DNA of 51,039 bases, taken from contig QAKZ01000038.1 of NCBI GenBank assembly GCA_003150175.1, positions 1 through 51,039 of the forward strand. The letters run 5' to 3'. Below the pieces are notes generated by a model, which had not been told where the DNA came from, made no database searches, and saw nothing but the letters and a program-made list of their open reading frames with translations. A program made the translations under genes and the position numbers. This document shows positions 9,758 through 18,380 of the stretch, in pieces. How positions within the stretch are numbered: the first letter of the stretch is position 1; the number at the start of each line of letters is the position of its first letter. Source of the stretch: Coriobacteriia bacterium (GTDB lineage Bacteria; Actinomycetota; Coriobacteriia; Coriobacteriales; Atopobiaceae).

Positions 9758-10600
9758 CTAAGCGCGGAAGAGCTGCCAGAAGGCGACGGCGCTGGAGGCG
9801 GCGACGTTGAGGGAGTCGACGCCATGCGACATCGGGATGATCACGCTGCGGTCGGCGGCCGCGAGCGCCGCGTCCGTGAGGCCGTAGCCCTCGCAGCCGA
9901 AGACCAGAGCGCGCCTGCCCGCGCCGGAAAGCGACGGGTCGTCGATTGCGACGGCGTCTTCGGCGAGCGCCATGCTGAGGATGGAGAACCCCTCGGAGCG
10001 CAACTCGTCGAAGGTGGCGCGGGGCCAGGCGCCCTCTGCGGCCCGCGCCCACGGAACCTTGAAGACCGTGCCCATGGAGACCCGCACCGCGCGGCGGCAG
10101 AGCGCGTCGGCGCAGCGCGGCGAGAGGACCACGGCGTCGGCACCGAGCGCGGCGGCGTTGCGGAACACGGCACCGACGTTCGTCACGTCGACGAAATCCT
10201 CGAGCACAGCGACGCTGCGCGCGCCCCGGACGACCTCGGCGACCGTGCGCTCACGCGGACGGCGCATGGCGCAGATGAACCCACGGGTCACCTTATAGCC
10301 CGTGAGCTTCTCGGCAAGGTCGTGCGGCAGCACGAACACCGCGGGCTCTTCCTCCCCCGCCGACGCCGCGACCTCGTCGCCCCGCGCGAGCAGCTCGGCG
10401 CAGGACTCGAGGTGCCTCTCGTCGACGAGGAACGAAAGCGGCCCCACGCCGGCATCGAGGGCGACCTCCACGACGAGGCGCGACTCGGCGATGAGCACGC
10501 CGCGGGCGGGGTCGAGCTTGTTGCGCAACTGGTGCTCGGTCAGCCGCGCGAAAACGTCGAGCCTGGGGTCGTCGAGCGCGGCGAGCCGTTCAATCTGCAT
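9758..10600 (-). CDS. TrmH/SpoU-family RNA 2'-O-methyltransferase
   Basis: A SPOUT-fold methyltransferase acting on rRNA or tRNA ribose. The 280-residue protein has an N-terminal substrate-binding region and a C-terminal SpoU domain. The three family motifs are NVGAVFRNAAALGADAVVLSP, FGCEGYGLTD and IPMSHGVDSLNVAASSAVAFW. ATG 10598-10600 (MQIERLAALDD) is preceded by GAAGGAAG. An in-frame upstream extension of 39 residues looks non-coding, and the typical family start (RLAALDDPRLDVFARLTE) supports the shorter form. The target nucleotide cannot be read from sequence. It is divergent from the L,D-transpeptidase gene. Confidence 0.88.
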   Translation of the reverse strand: MQIERLAALDDPRLDVFARLTEHQLRNKLDPARGVLIAESRLVVEVALDAGVGPLSFLVDERHLESCAELLARGDEVAASAGEEEPAVFVLPHDLAEKLTGYKVTRGFICAMRRPRERTVAEVVRGARSVAVLEDFVDVTNVGAVFRNAAALGADAVVLSPRCADALCRRAVRVSMGTVFKVPWARAAEGAWPRATFDELRSEGFSILSMALAEDAVAIDDPSLSGAGRRALVFGCEGYGLTDAALAAADRSVIIPMSHGVDSLNVAASSAVAFWQLFRA

Positions 10601-10662
10601 GGAGCTTCCTTCACTTCTTGTTTCAAACCACAGAGGACATGATACTTGTCCCTCGGCTGAGG

Positions 10663-10668
10663 TAGCAT
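10663..10668 (+). promoter_or_regulatory. Candidate -10 of the L,D-transpeptidase gene
   Basis: TAGCAT with a weak TGATAC -35 about 17 nt upstream. The predicted transcript starts about 55 nt before the ATG at 10729. Confidence 0.35.
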
Positions 10669-10728
10669 AGACGGGCTGCGGCACCGCCCAGCCCAAACAC
10701 ACATCAAACAAATCCAAAAGGTTGAGCT

Positions 10729-12384
10729 ATGAGCCAGGATTCCCTTAACAACAAAAACGCCGAGAAGACCGCCCGGCGGGACCTCTCGCGCCTCGCGAGC
10801 ATAGATATGGGGGCGGAAGGCGCCCAGGAAGCACAGGGCACCCAGAAGACCGAGGTTCCCGTCGACCCCATCGACGCCATCGCCACGGACGAGGCCGGCG
10901 CGCCGAGCCCCTTCGAGACCATCGGCGCCGCCGCGGCGCCCGCGCCGGACGCCCCCGAGCCGAAGGCACCCGCGAAGAAGCACGGCAAGCTCTGGATCGT
11001 CCCCGTCGTCGTCGCCGGCCTCGCGGGCGCAGCCTACCTCGGCGGCGTCGCGTACTTCTCGGACCACTTTTTGCCCAACACGGCGGTCGACGGAACCGAC
11101 TACTCGCTCAAGACCCGCGACGAGCTCGTCTCCGCCATCGACTCCGAGACCGACGGCTATTCCCTCAAGGTGAGCGGCGCCGGCGTGGAGCTCACCTTGG
11201 CCGCCGCCGACGTCGACCTCGGCTACGACGGGACGGCCTACGCGGACGACGCCTTCGGGCGCGCCAACGCCTGGGCCTGGCCCTTCGAGCTCACGAAGTC
11301 GCGCGACATCAAGCTCGACAAGAAGCTGGCCTACGACAAAGACAAGGTCGCCGCGGCCATCGCGCCCTTCGTGGAGAAGAGCCAGGAGGCCGCCAAGACC
11401 GCCGAGCAGAACGCGAAGATCGCCTACGACCAGGCCCAGTCGAGCTTCGTGCTCGAGAACGGCGGCGACACCCGTTCCCTCAACGGCGACGCCGCGGCGG
11501 CGAAGGTCTGTGCAGCGCTCGACGCCCTGCAGCCCTCCCTCACGCTCGGCGACGACTGTATGACGTCCGGGGACGACTTCTCGGAGGCCATCAAGCAGGC
11601 GAACTCCTACCTCGCGAGCGCGCCGACGCTGACGCTCGCCGGCTCCACCGTGACGACGATCACCGCTGAGCAGATCGCCTCGTGGGTCAAGTTCGGCGAC
11701 GACCTTAGCATCTCGCTCGACTCCGACGCCATCACCGCTTGGTGCCGCGGGGACCTCTCCAAGTCCTGCGACACCGTGGGCACCACCCGCACCTACACCA
11801 GGCCCGACGGCAAGCAGGTCTCGGTCTCCGGCGGTTCCTACGGCTGGAACATCAACGGCGCCGGCACGGCAACGAAGATCGTCGAGGCGCTACAGTCCGG
11901 CCAGAAGTCCAACATCGACATCCCGACCTACTCGCAGGGCGCCTCATACGCAGCCGCCAACGGGGGCAAAGACTGGGGTAACCGCTTCATCGATGTCGAC
12001 CTCGCCGAGCAGCACGCCCGCATGTACGACGACTCGGGCAACCTCGTCTGGGAGACAGACATCGTCACCGGCGACACCACCAAGGACCACGGGACCCCGT
12101 GCGGCGTCTATGTGATGGACTCCTACCGCGCCCAGGGTGATGTCGAGCTCCGCGGCGCGATCGACCCCGCGACCAACGAGCCCGAGTACATCAGCCACGT
12201 CGACTACTGGATGCCCTTCATCGGCAACTCCTACGCCCTGCACGACGCGGACTGGCGCTCGAAGTTCGGCGGCAAGATCTATGAGGGCAACGGGAGCCAC
12301 GGCTGCGTGAACCTCCCGGTCGATAAGGCCAAGGAGCTCTTCGGCCTCACGAAGATCGGCGACATCGTGGTCGTGCACAACTAG
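10729..12384 (+). CDS. L,D-transpeptidase with YkuD domain
   Basis: Membrane-anchored, extracytoplasmic enzyme that makes 3-3 peptidoglycan cross-links or attaches proteins to the wall. The 551 residues comprise a cytoplasmic Ala/Pro-rich tail (1-83) and a TM anchor at about 84-107. One or two peptidoglycan-binding-like (YoaR/PG_binding_4) modules occupy about 115-375. A C-terminal YkuD domain has HGTPCGVYVMDS and SHGCVNLP, with catalytic Cys526. The start is supported by AAAAGG 7 nt upstream. It is monocistronic, ending in a strong hairpin. The unusually long cytoplasmic tail, with Thr and Ser, could be a phosphorylation target, but that is inference. Confidence 0.9.
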   Translation: MSQDSLNNKNAEKTARRDLSRLASIDMGAEGAQEAQGTQKTEVPVDPIDAIATDEAGAPSPFETIGAAAAPAPDAPEPKAPAKKHGKLWIVPVVVAGLAGAAYLGGVAYFSDHFLPNTAVDGTDYSLKTRDELVSAIDSETDGYSLKVSGAGVELTLAAADVDLGYDGTAYADDAFGRANAWAWPFELTKSRDIKLDKKLAYDKDKVAAAIAPFVEKSQEAAKTAEQNAKIAYDQAQSSFVLENGGDTRSLNGDAAAAKVCAALDALQPSLTLGDDCMTSGDDFSEAIKQANSYLASAPTLTLAGSTVTTITAEQIASWVKFGDDLSISLDSDAITAWCRGDLSKSCDTVGTTRTYTRPDGKQVSVSGGSYGWNINGAGTATKIVEALQSGQKSNIDIPTYSQGASYAAANGGKDWGNRFIDVDLAEQHARMYDDSGNLVWETDIVTGDTTKDHGTPCGVYVMDSYRAQGDVELRGAIDPATNEPEYISHVDYWMPFIGNSYALHDADWRSKFGGKIYEGNGSHGCVNLPVDKAKELFGLTKIGDIVVVHN

Positions 12385-12408
12385 CACGGCCACCACCATA
12401 AGTTCCTG

Positions 12409-12445
12409 CTCAGGGCCCCGGCGAGAATCGCGTCGGGGCCCTGAG
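12409..12445 (+). terminator. Terminator of the L,D-transpeptidase gene
   Basis: CTCAGGGCCCCG (12409-12420) pairs perfectly with CGGGGCCCTGAG (12434-12445), 24 nt after the stop. The T tract is weak. Confidence 0.75.
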
Positions 12446-12806
12446 CTTATGTTCGTTCATAATCAAGCGAGCAAAACGACATAGTAATACAGCGCAGAAT
12501 TTATATATGAACGAGCTGTGGCGACGACGAAGACCAAGTCCCTGCGAACGGTCGCATGCACGGTGCGGGCGGCGGCAGCCGCCGGACGACCTGCGGGCAA
12601 GGGCACGCCGGGGTTTCTTCCCGCATGTGTCGGCGGGTCGTCTACCTCGCGCTTTCTCGCGGCGCGAAAGATTGCCGGAAGGTTCCCGGAAGATACGCAC
12701 AAGGCAGCCCGGCCCGATTCACCCGCAGAGGCCGTCGCCGCCTGTGCCCTCCCTTAGAGTTTGACTCCCCGCGCGCCGTGCGCGGCATCCGACAGAAGGG
12801 AGAACC
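12446..12806 (+). promoter_or_regulatory. AT-rich promoter region and long leader of the surface protein
   Basis: This 360-nt gap has an AT-rich island (12450-12510) flanked by a perfect 9-bp inverted repeat, TCGTTCATA (12453-12461) and TATGAACGA (12506-12514). A TATATA -10-like box lies near 12502. The remaining 290 nt are GC-rich and lack a convincing gene on either strand. Short GC hairpins such as CCGCGC/GCGCGG near 12768 are visible. No known riboswitch was recognised. Confidence 0.4.
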
Positions 12807-15800
12807 ATGGGAAACCGCCCGAACCACGCGCCGGCGCATGCCCGCGCAGAATCGATCAGAAGGAGGCTCGCCGCCTGGCTGTCCAGCCTCGTGCTCGTGG
12901 CGACGCAGGTGCTCGGAACCTTCGCCTCGTGCGCGATGCCCACAGAGGCGCTCGCCGCCGAGGCCGTCGGCAGCCACGTGGAGATCGTCAACGCCGGCGA
13001 CTCCGGGTTCGAGGACCAGGCGATCTGGACCGCAGGATCTGGCCCGGATGCCCCCTGGGCGTTCTGCCTGGAGCCGGGCGTCAACGGGCAGAGCGGCGAC
13101 TCGGTCGTGCAGGATGCCGTGGGCGCGACGGTCCGCGGCTGGGTCTGCATAAACGATACCGGCCAAGACCCCACGCCCGACCAGTACAAGCAGCTGGACC
13201 AGAATAAGGTCACGCTCTTGGCGCTCGTGCAGGACTACTTGCAGAACAGCTATGGGGACGGCGGACTTATGGGCGGCGAGCTGTACGTGATGACGCAGCG
13301 GTGCTTCTGGGAGCTCTCGGAGCACGACTTCGACCTCGACCGCATGGCGGCCTGCAGGGGCCACCACATCTCCGACAAAGCGAAGGGCATCGTCGTGGCA
13401 GCGAGCGACCAGCTTAAGGCCCGCATGGCGGAGGGCTCCGTCATCGGACGCGGCCGCTTCTACAGCAAGCCCAACGGGACCCAACAGTGCGCTCGGTTCT
13501 GGCTCGAGCCTGCCCGCGGCGACCTCGAGATCGCGAAGACGAGCACGCGTCCGCAGGTATCGGCGGGCAACGGGTGCTACAACCTCGCCGGCGCCGAGTA
13601 CGGCGTCTTCCGCGACGAGGGCTGCACGGACCGCGCGGCCACCATCGTAACCGACGCGGGAGGGCGCGGTAAGGCGACGGGTCTTCTTGCCGGGCGCTAC
13701 TACGTTCGCGAGACGACCCCCGCCCCCGGCTTCGCGCTCGACGAGACCGTCCGCGCCGTGGATGTACCCGCCGGCGCGGTGGCGCGCGCCGACGTCGCCG
13801 ACGCGCCCCAGACCTGCCAGGTCGACGTCGCCGTGGTCAAGCGCGACGCCGAGTCGGGCGAGACCCCGACCGGCGCGGCCACGCTCGCCGGCGCCGAGTT
13901 CCGCATCGACTACTATGCGGGATCCTATGACCTCGGGAGCCTTCCCGCATCCCCGCAGAAGAGCTTCACCGTGACCACCGCAGACGACGGGACGGCGCGG
14001 CTCGGGCAGGAGCTCCCACTCGGCACCGTCGCGGTGCAGGAGACCAAGGCACCTGAGGGCTATCTGCTCAATTCCCAGGTAGAGGTCCGGCGCATCACCG
14101 GCGAGGGCACCGGTGTCCACGTGAGCACCTACGACGCACCAGTCGTCGCCGACGCGCCGATCCGCGGCGGGCTCTCGTTCGTCAAGGCCGACGAGGGCAC
14201 GCAAGGGCGCATGGCCGGCGTCGCCTTCAAACTGACGAGCCAGAGCACCGGCGAGAGCCATGTGATCGTCACCGACGAGAACGGGATGTTCAACTCCGAG
14301 GAGAACGCGCACAGCACCCGCACGAACGCCTCCGACTCCGCGCTCGGCGAGGATGGCGAGGTGACGGATGAGGGCAAGCTCGACCCCGCGGCCGGTATCT
14401 GGTTCGGAAACGGCGACGTCGACGACGCGCGCGGCGCGCTCCCCTACGGCACCTACCTCCTCGAGGAGCTCAGGTGCGCCGCTAACCAGGGGCACCGCCT
14501 GGTCAGCACGACGCTGCGCGTCTCGCGCGACGCGAGGACCTATGCGCTCGGCACCTTCGACGATGAGCGCGTGAGCATCGCGACGACGCTCAGCTACGGC
14601 GAGGACGAGAAAACCTGCCCGGCCGCCGAGGGCGTCGAGCTCACGGACGCCGTCGAGTACGAGGGGCTCGAGCCTGGCCACGGGTACCGTGTCCGCGGCG
14701 AGCTCCACGACATCGACGAGGACGGGCGCGACCTCGGCGTCGTCGCGAGCGCTGAGGGAAGCTTCGCGCCGCAGCTCAGCTCAGGCACCCAGGAGCTCCG
14801 CTTCGTACTCGACGCGTCGCAGCTCGGCGGACACCGGCTCGTCGCCTTCGAGCGTGTCTACGACGGGGACGATCTTTTGGCCGAGCACGCCGACCCCGAC
14901 GACGAGGGCCAGAGCGTTCGCGTGCCGAGGATCGCGACCACGCTCACCGGCAACGCCGGCCACGAGGCGGACGCGTCGGCGCAGAGCGTCAAGCTCACGG
15001 ACACCGTCGCCTACCGCAACCTCGAGCCCGGCAACGAGTACCTGCTCCAAGGAACCCTCCACGTGAAGGGCGACGACGGCTCCGACCTCGGTGCGGCGAC
15101 CGACGACGCCGGGGAGCCCATCTGCGCGCAGGTCGCCTTCACCCCTGACGTGCGCGACGGCTTCGCCGAGGTCGTCTTCGAGTTCACGGGCGTCGCGCTC
15201 GCGGGCAAGGATGTGGTCGCCTTCGAGTCTCTGGAAAGAAACGGCATCCAGTACGCCGTCCATGCGGACATCGAGGACGAGGGACAGACGGTCGACTTCC
15301 CGAGGCTGCGCACGACCGCGACCGCAGCACTCACCGATGACCACATTACCCCGCGCTCCGCCTCGCAGCACATCGTCGACGTGGTCGAGCACGAGAACCT
15401 CGTGCCGGGCGCCGAGTATGAGCTCGCGGGAGAGGTCCACCTGAGGGGCGAGGACGGCTCCGACGAGGGCGTGGTCGCGCAGCAGCGAGCGACGTTTGTC
15501 CCCGAGGGCCCAGACGGCTCGCAGGAGCTCGAGTTCGAGGTCGACGCCTCGGGCCTCGGTGCGAGGACGCTCGTCGTGTTCGAGGAGCTCTACCGCGCAG
15601 GCGAGCGCGTCGGCTCCCACGCCGACATCGACGACGAGGGCCAGAGCGTCCGCGTCCCCGACCTGGGCACCGAGCTCCTCTCCGACAACGGAAAGAAGGA
15701 GCTGGACTGGCGCGAGGTCGGCCAAGAGACGACGCTCGTCGACACCGTCACCTACCGCAACCTCATCTGCGGCAAGGTCTACCGAGTGGAAGGAGCGCTC

Positions 15801-16220
15801 CACCTGAAGGATGAGAATGGCGAGGATGCGGGCGTGCTTAAGGCTTCCGACGGCTCCCTCGTGACGGCGAGCGCTGAGTTCACGGCCGACGCCGCCGACG
15901 GTACCGCCACCGTCGAGTTCCGCTTCAAAGCGCCCGATCTCGCAGGCAAGCAGCTCGTGGCGTTCGAGTCGCTCTACTCCGAGGACGTTCTTCTTGCCGT
16001 GCACGCGGACATCGAGGACGAGGCGCAAACCGTGACGTTCGGCCAGCCGCCCACGAGCAACCCGCCCGCCGAGCCGCGGGAGCCCTCCGCTCCGGGAGTG
16101 CCCAAGACGGGCGACGTGTCCCTGCCCGTCATCGCCTGTTGCATCCTCGGCGGCCTTCTGACCTTCACGGCCTGGGCGATCGTGCGCGCCGGCTCGATGT
16201 ACGAGGAGGACGAGCTCTAG
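12807..16220 (+). CDS. Wall-anchored thioester/SpaA/VaFE-repeat surface adhesin
   Basis: Predicted secreted adhesin of 1137 residues. A signal peptide (about 1-50, ending ALAA) is followed by a thioester domain. Its FCLE Cys87 and TQ Gln164 (MTQRCFWEL) fit the Cys-Gln thioester that can bind host amines covalently. Three SpaA/CnaB-like domains follow (about 237-335, 338-448, 453-585) with KxxE-type strands such as VRETTPAPGF and VQETKAPEGYL. Four VaFE (T-Q ester) repeats span about 588-1070, each ending VAFExxY..HADIEDEGQTV or close to it. The C-terminus has a VPKTGD sorting signal (LPXTG variant), a hydrophobic helix and a short acidic tail. ATG 12807 follows AAGGGAGAACC. No sortase gene is nearby. 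It is probably host- or mucus-directed (inference). Confidence 0.9.
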   Translation: MGNRPNHAPAHARAESIRRRLAAWLSSLVLVATQVLGTFASCAMPTEALAAEAVGSHVEIVNAGDSGFEDQAIWTAGSGPDAPWAFCLEPGVNGQSGDSVVQDAVGATVRGWVCINDTGQDPTPDQYKQLDQNKVTLLALVQDYLQNSYGDGGLMGGELYVMTQRCFWELSEHDFDLDRMAACRGHHISDKAKGIVVAASDQLKARMAEGSVIGRGRFYSKPNGTQQCARFWLEPARGDLEIAKTSTRPQVSAGNGCYNLAGAEYGVFRDEGCTDRAATIVTDAGGRGKATGLLAGRYYVRETTPAPGFALDETVRAVDVPAGAVARADVADAPQTCQVDVAVVKRDAESGETPTGAATLAGAEFRIDYYAGSYDLGSLPASPQKSFTVTTADDGTARLGQELPLGTVAVQETKAPEGYLLNSQVEVRRITGEGTGVHVSTYDAPVVADAPIRGGLSFVKADEGTQGRMAGVAFKLTSQSTGESHVIVTDENGMFNSEENAHSTRTNASDSALGEDGEVTDEGKLDPAAGIWFGNGDVDDARGALPYGTYLLEELRCAANQGHRLVSTTLRVSRDARTYALGTFDDERVSIATTLSYGEDEKTCPAAEGVELTDAVEYEGLEPGHGYRVRGELHDIDEDGRDLGVVASAEGSFAPQLSSGTQELRFVLDASQLGGHRLVAFERVYDGDDLLAEHADPDDEGQSVRVPRIATTLTGNAGHEADASAQSVKLTDTVAYRNLEPGNEYLLQGTLHVKGDDGSDLGAATDDAGEPICAQVAFTPDVRDGFAEVVFEFTGVALAGKDVVAFESLERNGIQYAVHADIEDEGQTVDFPRLRTTATAALTDDHITPRSASQHIVDVVEHENLVPGAEYELAGEVHLRGEDGSDEGVVAQQRATFVPEGPDGSQELEFEVDASGLGARTLVVFEELYRAGERVGSHADIDDEGQSVRVPDLGTELLSDNGKKELDWREVGQETTLVDTVTYRNLICGKVYRVEGALHLKDENGEDAGVLKASDGSLVTASAEFTADAADGTATVEFRFKAPDLAGKQLVAFESLYSEDVLLAVHADIEDEAQTVTFGQPPTSNPPAEPREPSAPGVPKTGDVSLPVIACCILGGLLTFTAWAIVRAGSMYEEDEL

Positions 16221-16241
16221 GCTCTCATTACCCGAATTAAT

Positions 16242-16279
16242 GTCTAGCGCAATAGAATCAAATGTCTATTGTGCTAGAC
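16242..16279. promoter_or_regulatory. Inverted-repeat operator upstream of hicAB
   Basis: Arms 16242-16256 (GTCTAGCGCAATAGA) and 16265-16279 (TCTATTGTGCTAGAC) form a 15-bp inverted repeat with one mismatch and an 8-nt spacer. The right arm overlaps a -35 (TTGTGC, 16269-16274), which is 16 nt from a -10 TACACT (16291-16296). This suits autorepression by the helix-turn-helix antitoxin. It could also act as a weak terminator for the adhesin gene. Confidence 0.75.
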
Positions 16280-16297
16280 GGTTAGATTGGTACACTA

Positions 16298-16513
16298 ACG
16301 ACCAAGCGAATCGACCTGATCGCAAAGATCCGGCGCTCCGCCGCAAGGTCCCGCATCAAGTTCGTTCGCGTTCGCCAGGGTTCTTGCCACGAGATTTGGA
16401 TGCTGGGCTCTACGCGCGTGGTGATTCCCCGGCATCGCGAGCTGAAAGAGCCTCTTGTGGTAAGCATCTATCGCCTGTGCGAGTCCGAGCTTGGAAACGG
16501 ATGGTGGAAATAG
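16298..16513 (+). CDS. hicA: HicA-like mRNA interferase toxin, no canonical start codon
   Basis: The frame is open from a stop at 16283-16285 to TAG 16511-16513. It encodes a small basic protein with RQGSCHEIWMLGSTRVVIPRHRELKEP in two adjoining segments. This is the HicA hallmark (G.SHEIW...VPRHRE) with its active-site His, on a dsRBD-like fold that cleaves mRNA. The expected N-terminus would be M-TKRIDLIAKI, but that position is ACG (16298-16300), and no in-frame ATG, GTG or TTG precedes the active site. Either a point mutation removed the start (toxin loss), or an unusual codon such as ATT 16286 or CTG 16316 is used. The stop overlaps hicB. Base composition is more AT-rich than in flanking genes, suggesting transfer. 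Confidence 0.7.
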   Translation, partial: TTKRIDLIAKIRRSAARSRIKFVRVRQGSCHEIWMLGSTRVVIPRHRELKEPLVVSIYRLCESELGNGWWK

Positions 16514-16872
16514 TGTCCAAATATACTGCGAAGGTCCAGAAGGCCGATGGATGGTGGGTCATCGAGGTGCCGGAGATCGGCTACTGCACACAAGCTAGGA
16601 ACTACTCTGAGCTCAACACCATGACCCGAGACCTCATCAAGATCACGACCGACGATGAGGACATCGACGTCGCCTACGAGTACGACCTCCCCTCCGAGGT
16701 GGCCGAGGCCGTTGAGCTCAAGCGCCAAGCGGCCGAGCTCGAGGCGCGCGCCATGAGGACGCAGGGCATCGCTGCGAAGAAGCTCCACGATATGGGCGTC
16801 TCGCTCCGAGACATCGGCGCATTGCTGGGTATCAGTCATCAGCGCGCTCATCAGTTGGTGAAGGCCCGCTAG
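16501..16872 (+). CDS. hicB: HicB-family antitoxin with C-terminal helix-turn-helix
   Basis: A 123-residue partner of HicA. Residues about 6-45 (YTAKVQKADGWWVIEVPE then IGYCTQARNYSEL) are the degenerate RNase H-like HicB fold. A linker helix follows, and the C-terminal AAKKLHDMGVSLRDIGALLG then ISHQRAHQL is a DNA-binding helix-turn-helix for autoregulation. ATG 16501 overlaps the hicA stop by 13 nt. GTG 16513 (TAGTG overlap) is an alternative start that gives the more typical MSKYTAKV N-terminus. It should neutralise HicA and bind the inverted repeat at 16242-16279. It may persist as an orphan antitoxin if hicA is dead. Confidence 0.85.
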   Translation: MVEIVSKYTAKVQKADGWWVIEVPEIGYCTQARNYSELNTMTRDLIKITTDDEDIDVAYEYDLPSEVAEAVELKRQAAELEARAMRTQGIAAKKLHDMGVSLRDIGALLGISHQRAHQLVKAR

Positions 16873-16899
16873 GCGAACGACCACCGACGGGTAGCTTGA

Positions 16900-16948
16900 G
16901 GGCGGGCGCGGGTTCCCCGATATGCCTCGGGAAAACCCGCGCCCGCCC
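16900..16948. terminator. Bidirectional terminator between hicB and ffh
   Basis: GGGCGGGCGCGGGTT pairs perfectly with AACCCGCGCCCGCCC, and an inner CCCGA/TCGGG stem extends it. CTTGTT follows on the plus strand. It separates convergent hicB and ffh. Confidence 0.75.
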
Positions 16949-16988
16949 CTTGTTCGGCTGTCGGCGGCGGCCAAGTCGGCGACCGGCG

Positions 16989-18377
16989 CTATTTGAGCTT
17001 GTCGAGGCCCATGTCGCGCATCATGTTCTGCATGGCGCGACGGTTCTTCTTGCCCTTCTTGCCCGTCATGGACTGGCTCATGGTGCGCATCTTGCCCATC
17101 ATCTTGTTCATCTCGGACCACTGCTTGATGAGCTGGTTGACCTCTTGGACGCTGCGCCCGGAACCCTGGGCGATGCGCTTGCGGCGCTGGCCGTTGATGA
17201 TCTTGGGCTTCGCGCGCTCCTCGGCGGTCATGGAGTGGATGATGGCCTCGATGCGGACCATCTGCGAGTCGTCGACGTTGGCGCCCGGCTGCTGGGCCAT
17301 CGCGCGCTCCATGCCGGGGATCATGCCGATGAGCTTCTGGAGGCCGCCCATCTTTCGGATCTGCTGCATCTGCGTGAGCAGATCGTCCATGGTGAAGCCC
17401 TCGCGCAGCATGCGCTCGGCGTCGGCGGCCTGCTGCTCGTCGGCAAGCTTCTGGGCCTCCTCGATGATGCCCACGACGTCGCCCATGCCCAGGATGCGCT
17501 TGGCCATGCGGTCGGGATGGAAGACCTCGAGGGAATCGGGCTTCTCGCCCATCGAGACGAACTTGATCGGCTTGCCGGTAACCTCGCGGACAGAGAGCGC
17601 GCCGCCGCCGCGGGCGTCGCCGTCGAGCTTGGACATGATCACGCCGTCGAAGTCGACGCGCTCGGCGAAGGTCTGGACGACGTTGACGATGTCCTGGCCG
17701 GTCATCGAGTCGACGACCATGAGGATCTGGTCGGGGCGCACGGCCTCCTTGATGGCCACGGCCTCCTGCATCATCTCCTCGTCGATCTGCAGACGGCCGG
17801 CGGTGTCGACGATAACGATGTCGTTCAGGTGGTCGACGGCGTCGCGGATGGACTCGGAGGCCACGCGGACGGCGTCCTTGCCGTCGCCGCGGTAGACGCG
17901 CACGCCGATCTCTGAGCCGAGGGTCTCGAGCTGGTCGGCGGCCGCGGGGCGGTGCGTGTCACAAGCCGCGAGCAACGGGCTGTGGCCTTGCTTCTTGAGC
18001 AGGTAGGCGAGCTTGGCCGAGGCCGTGGTCTTGCCGGAGCCCTGCAGGCCCACCATCATGATCACGTTCGGCGTGCGGTTCTGGGCGAGGACGAGCTTGG
18101 ACTCGGTGGAGCCGAGCAGCTGCGTGAGCTCGTCGAGGACGATGCGCACGACGTTCTGCGTCGGGTTCAGGGACTCCAGGGTCTCGGCCGTCATGCACTG
18201 CTCCTTGCAGCGCGCGACGAAGCCCTTGACCACGCGGTAGTTGACGTCCGCCTCGAGCAGGGCCATGCGGATCTCGCGCATGGCGAGGTTGATGTCCTCC
18301 TCCGTAAGACGGCCCTTGCCGCGCAGCTTGTCGAAGGTGTCCTGGAGGCGGTCGGAAAGCGAGCTGAACACTGCCAT
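16989..18377 (-). CDS. ffh: Signal recognition particle protein Ffh
   Basis: SRP54 GTPase that binds signal peptides through its M domain and 4.5S RNA and targets ribosomes to the membrane with FtsY. The 462 residues show the N domain (1-90), then the G domain with GLQGSGKTTASAKLA (about 107-121), DTHRPAAADQL, DTAGRLQID and SKLDGDARGG. A Met-rich M domain follows with the GSGRSVQEVNQLIKQW RNA-binding helix. ATG 18375-18377 lies 3 nt after the ftsY stop, with GAAGGGATG upstream. It is the last gene of a tight smc-ftsY-ffh unit, so SRP and its receptor are produced together. Confidence 0.97.
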   Translation of the reverse strand: MAVFSSLSDRLQDTFDKLRGKGRLTEEDINLAMREIRMALLEADVNYRVVKGFVARCKEQCMTAETLESLNPTQNVVRIVLDELTQLLGSTESKLVLAQNRTPNVIMMVGLQGSGKTTASAKLAYLLKKQGHSPLLAACDTHRPAAADQLETLGSEIGVRVYRGDGKDAVRVASESIRDAVDHLNDIVIVDTAGRLQIDEEMMQEAVAIKEAVRPDQILMVVDSMTGQDIVNVVQTFAERVDFDGVIMSKLDGDARGGGALSVREVTGKPIKFVSMGEKPDSLEVFHPDRMAKRILGMGDVVGIIEEAQKLADEQQAADAERMLREGFTMDDLLTQMQQIRKMGGLQKLIGMIPGMERAMAQQPGANVDDSQMVRIEAIIHSMTAEERAKPKIINGQRRKRIAQGSGRSVQEVNQLIKQWSEMNKMMGKMRTMSQSMTGKKGKKNRRAMQNMMRDMGLDKLK

Positions 18378-18380
18378 GTG

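Noticed and set aside
10518..10529. Further TTGTTGCGCAAC copy, as in the shared promoters
   Set aside because: It lies inside the TrmH-family coding sequence (coding QLRNK) and no TATGST box is found 20 nt away on either strand.
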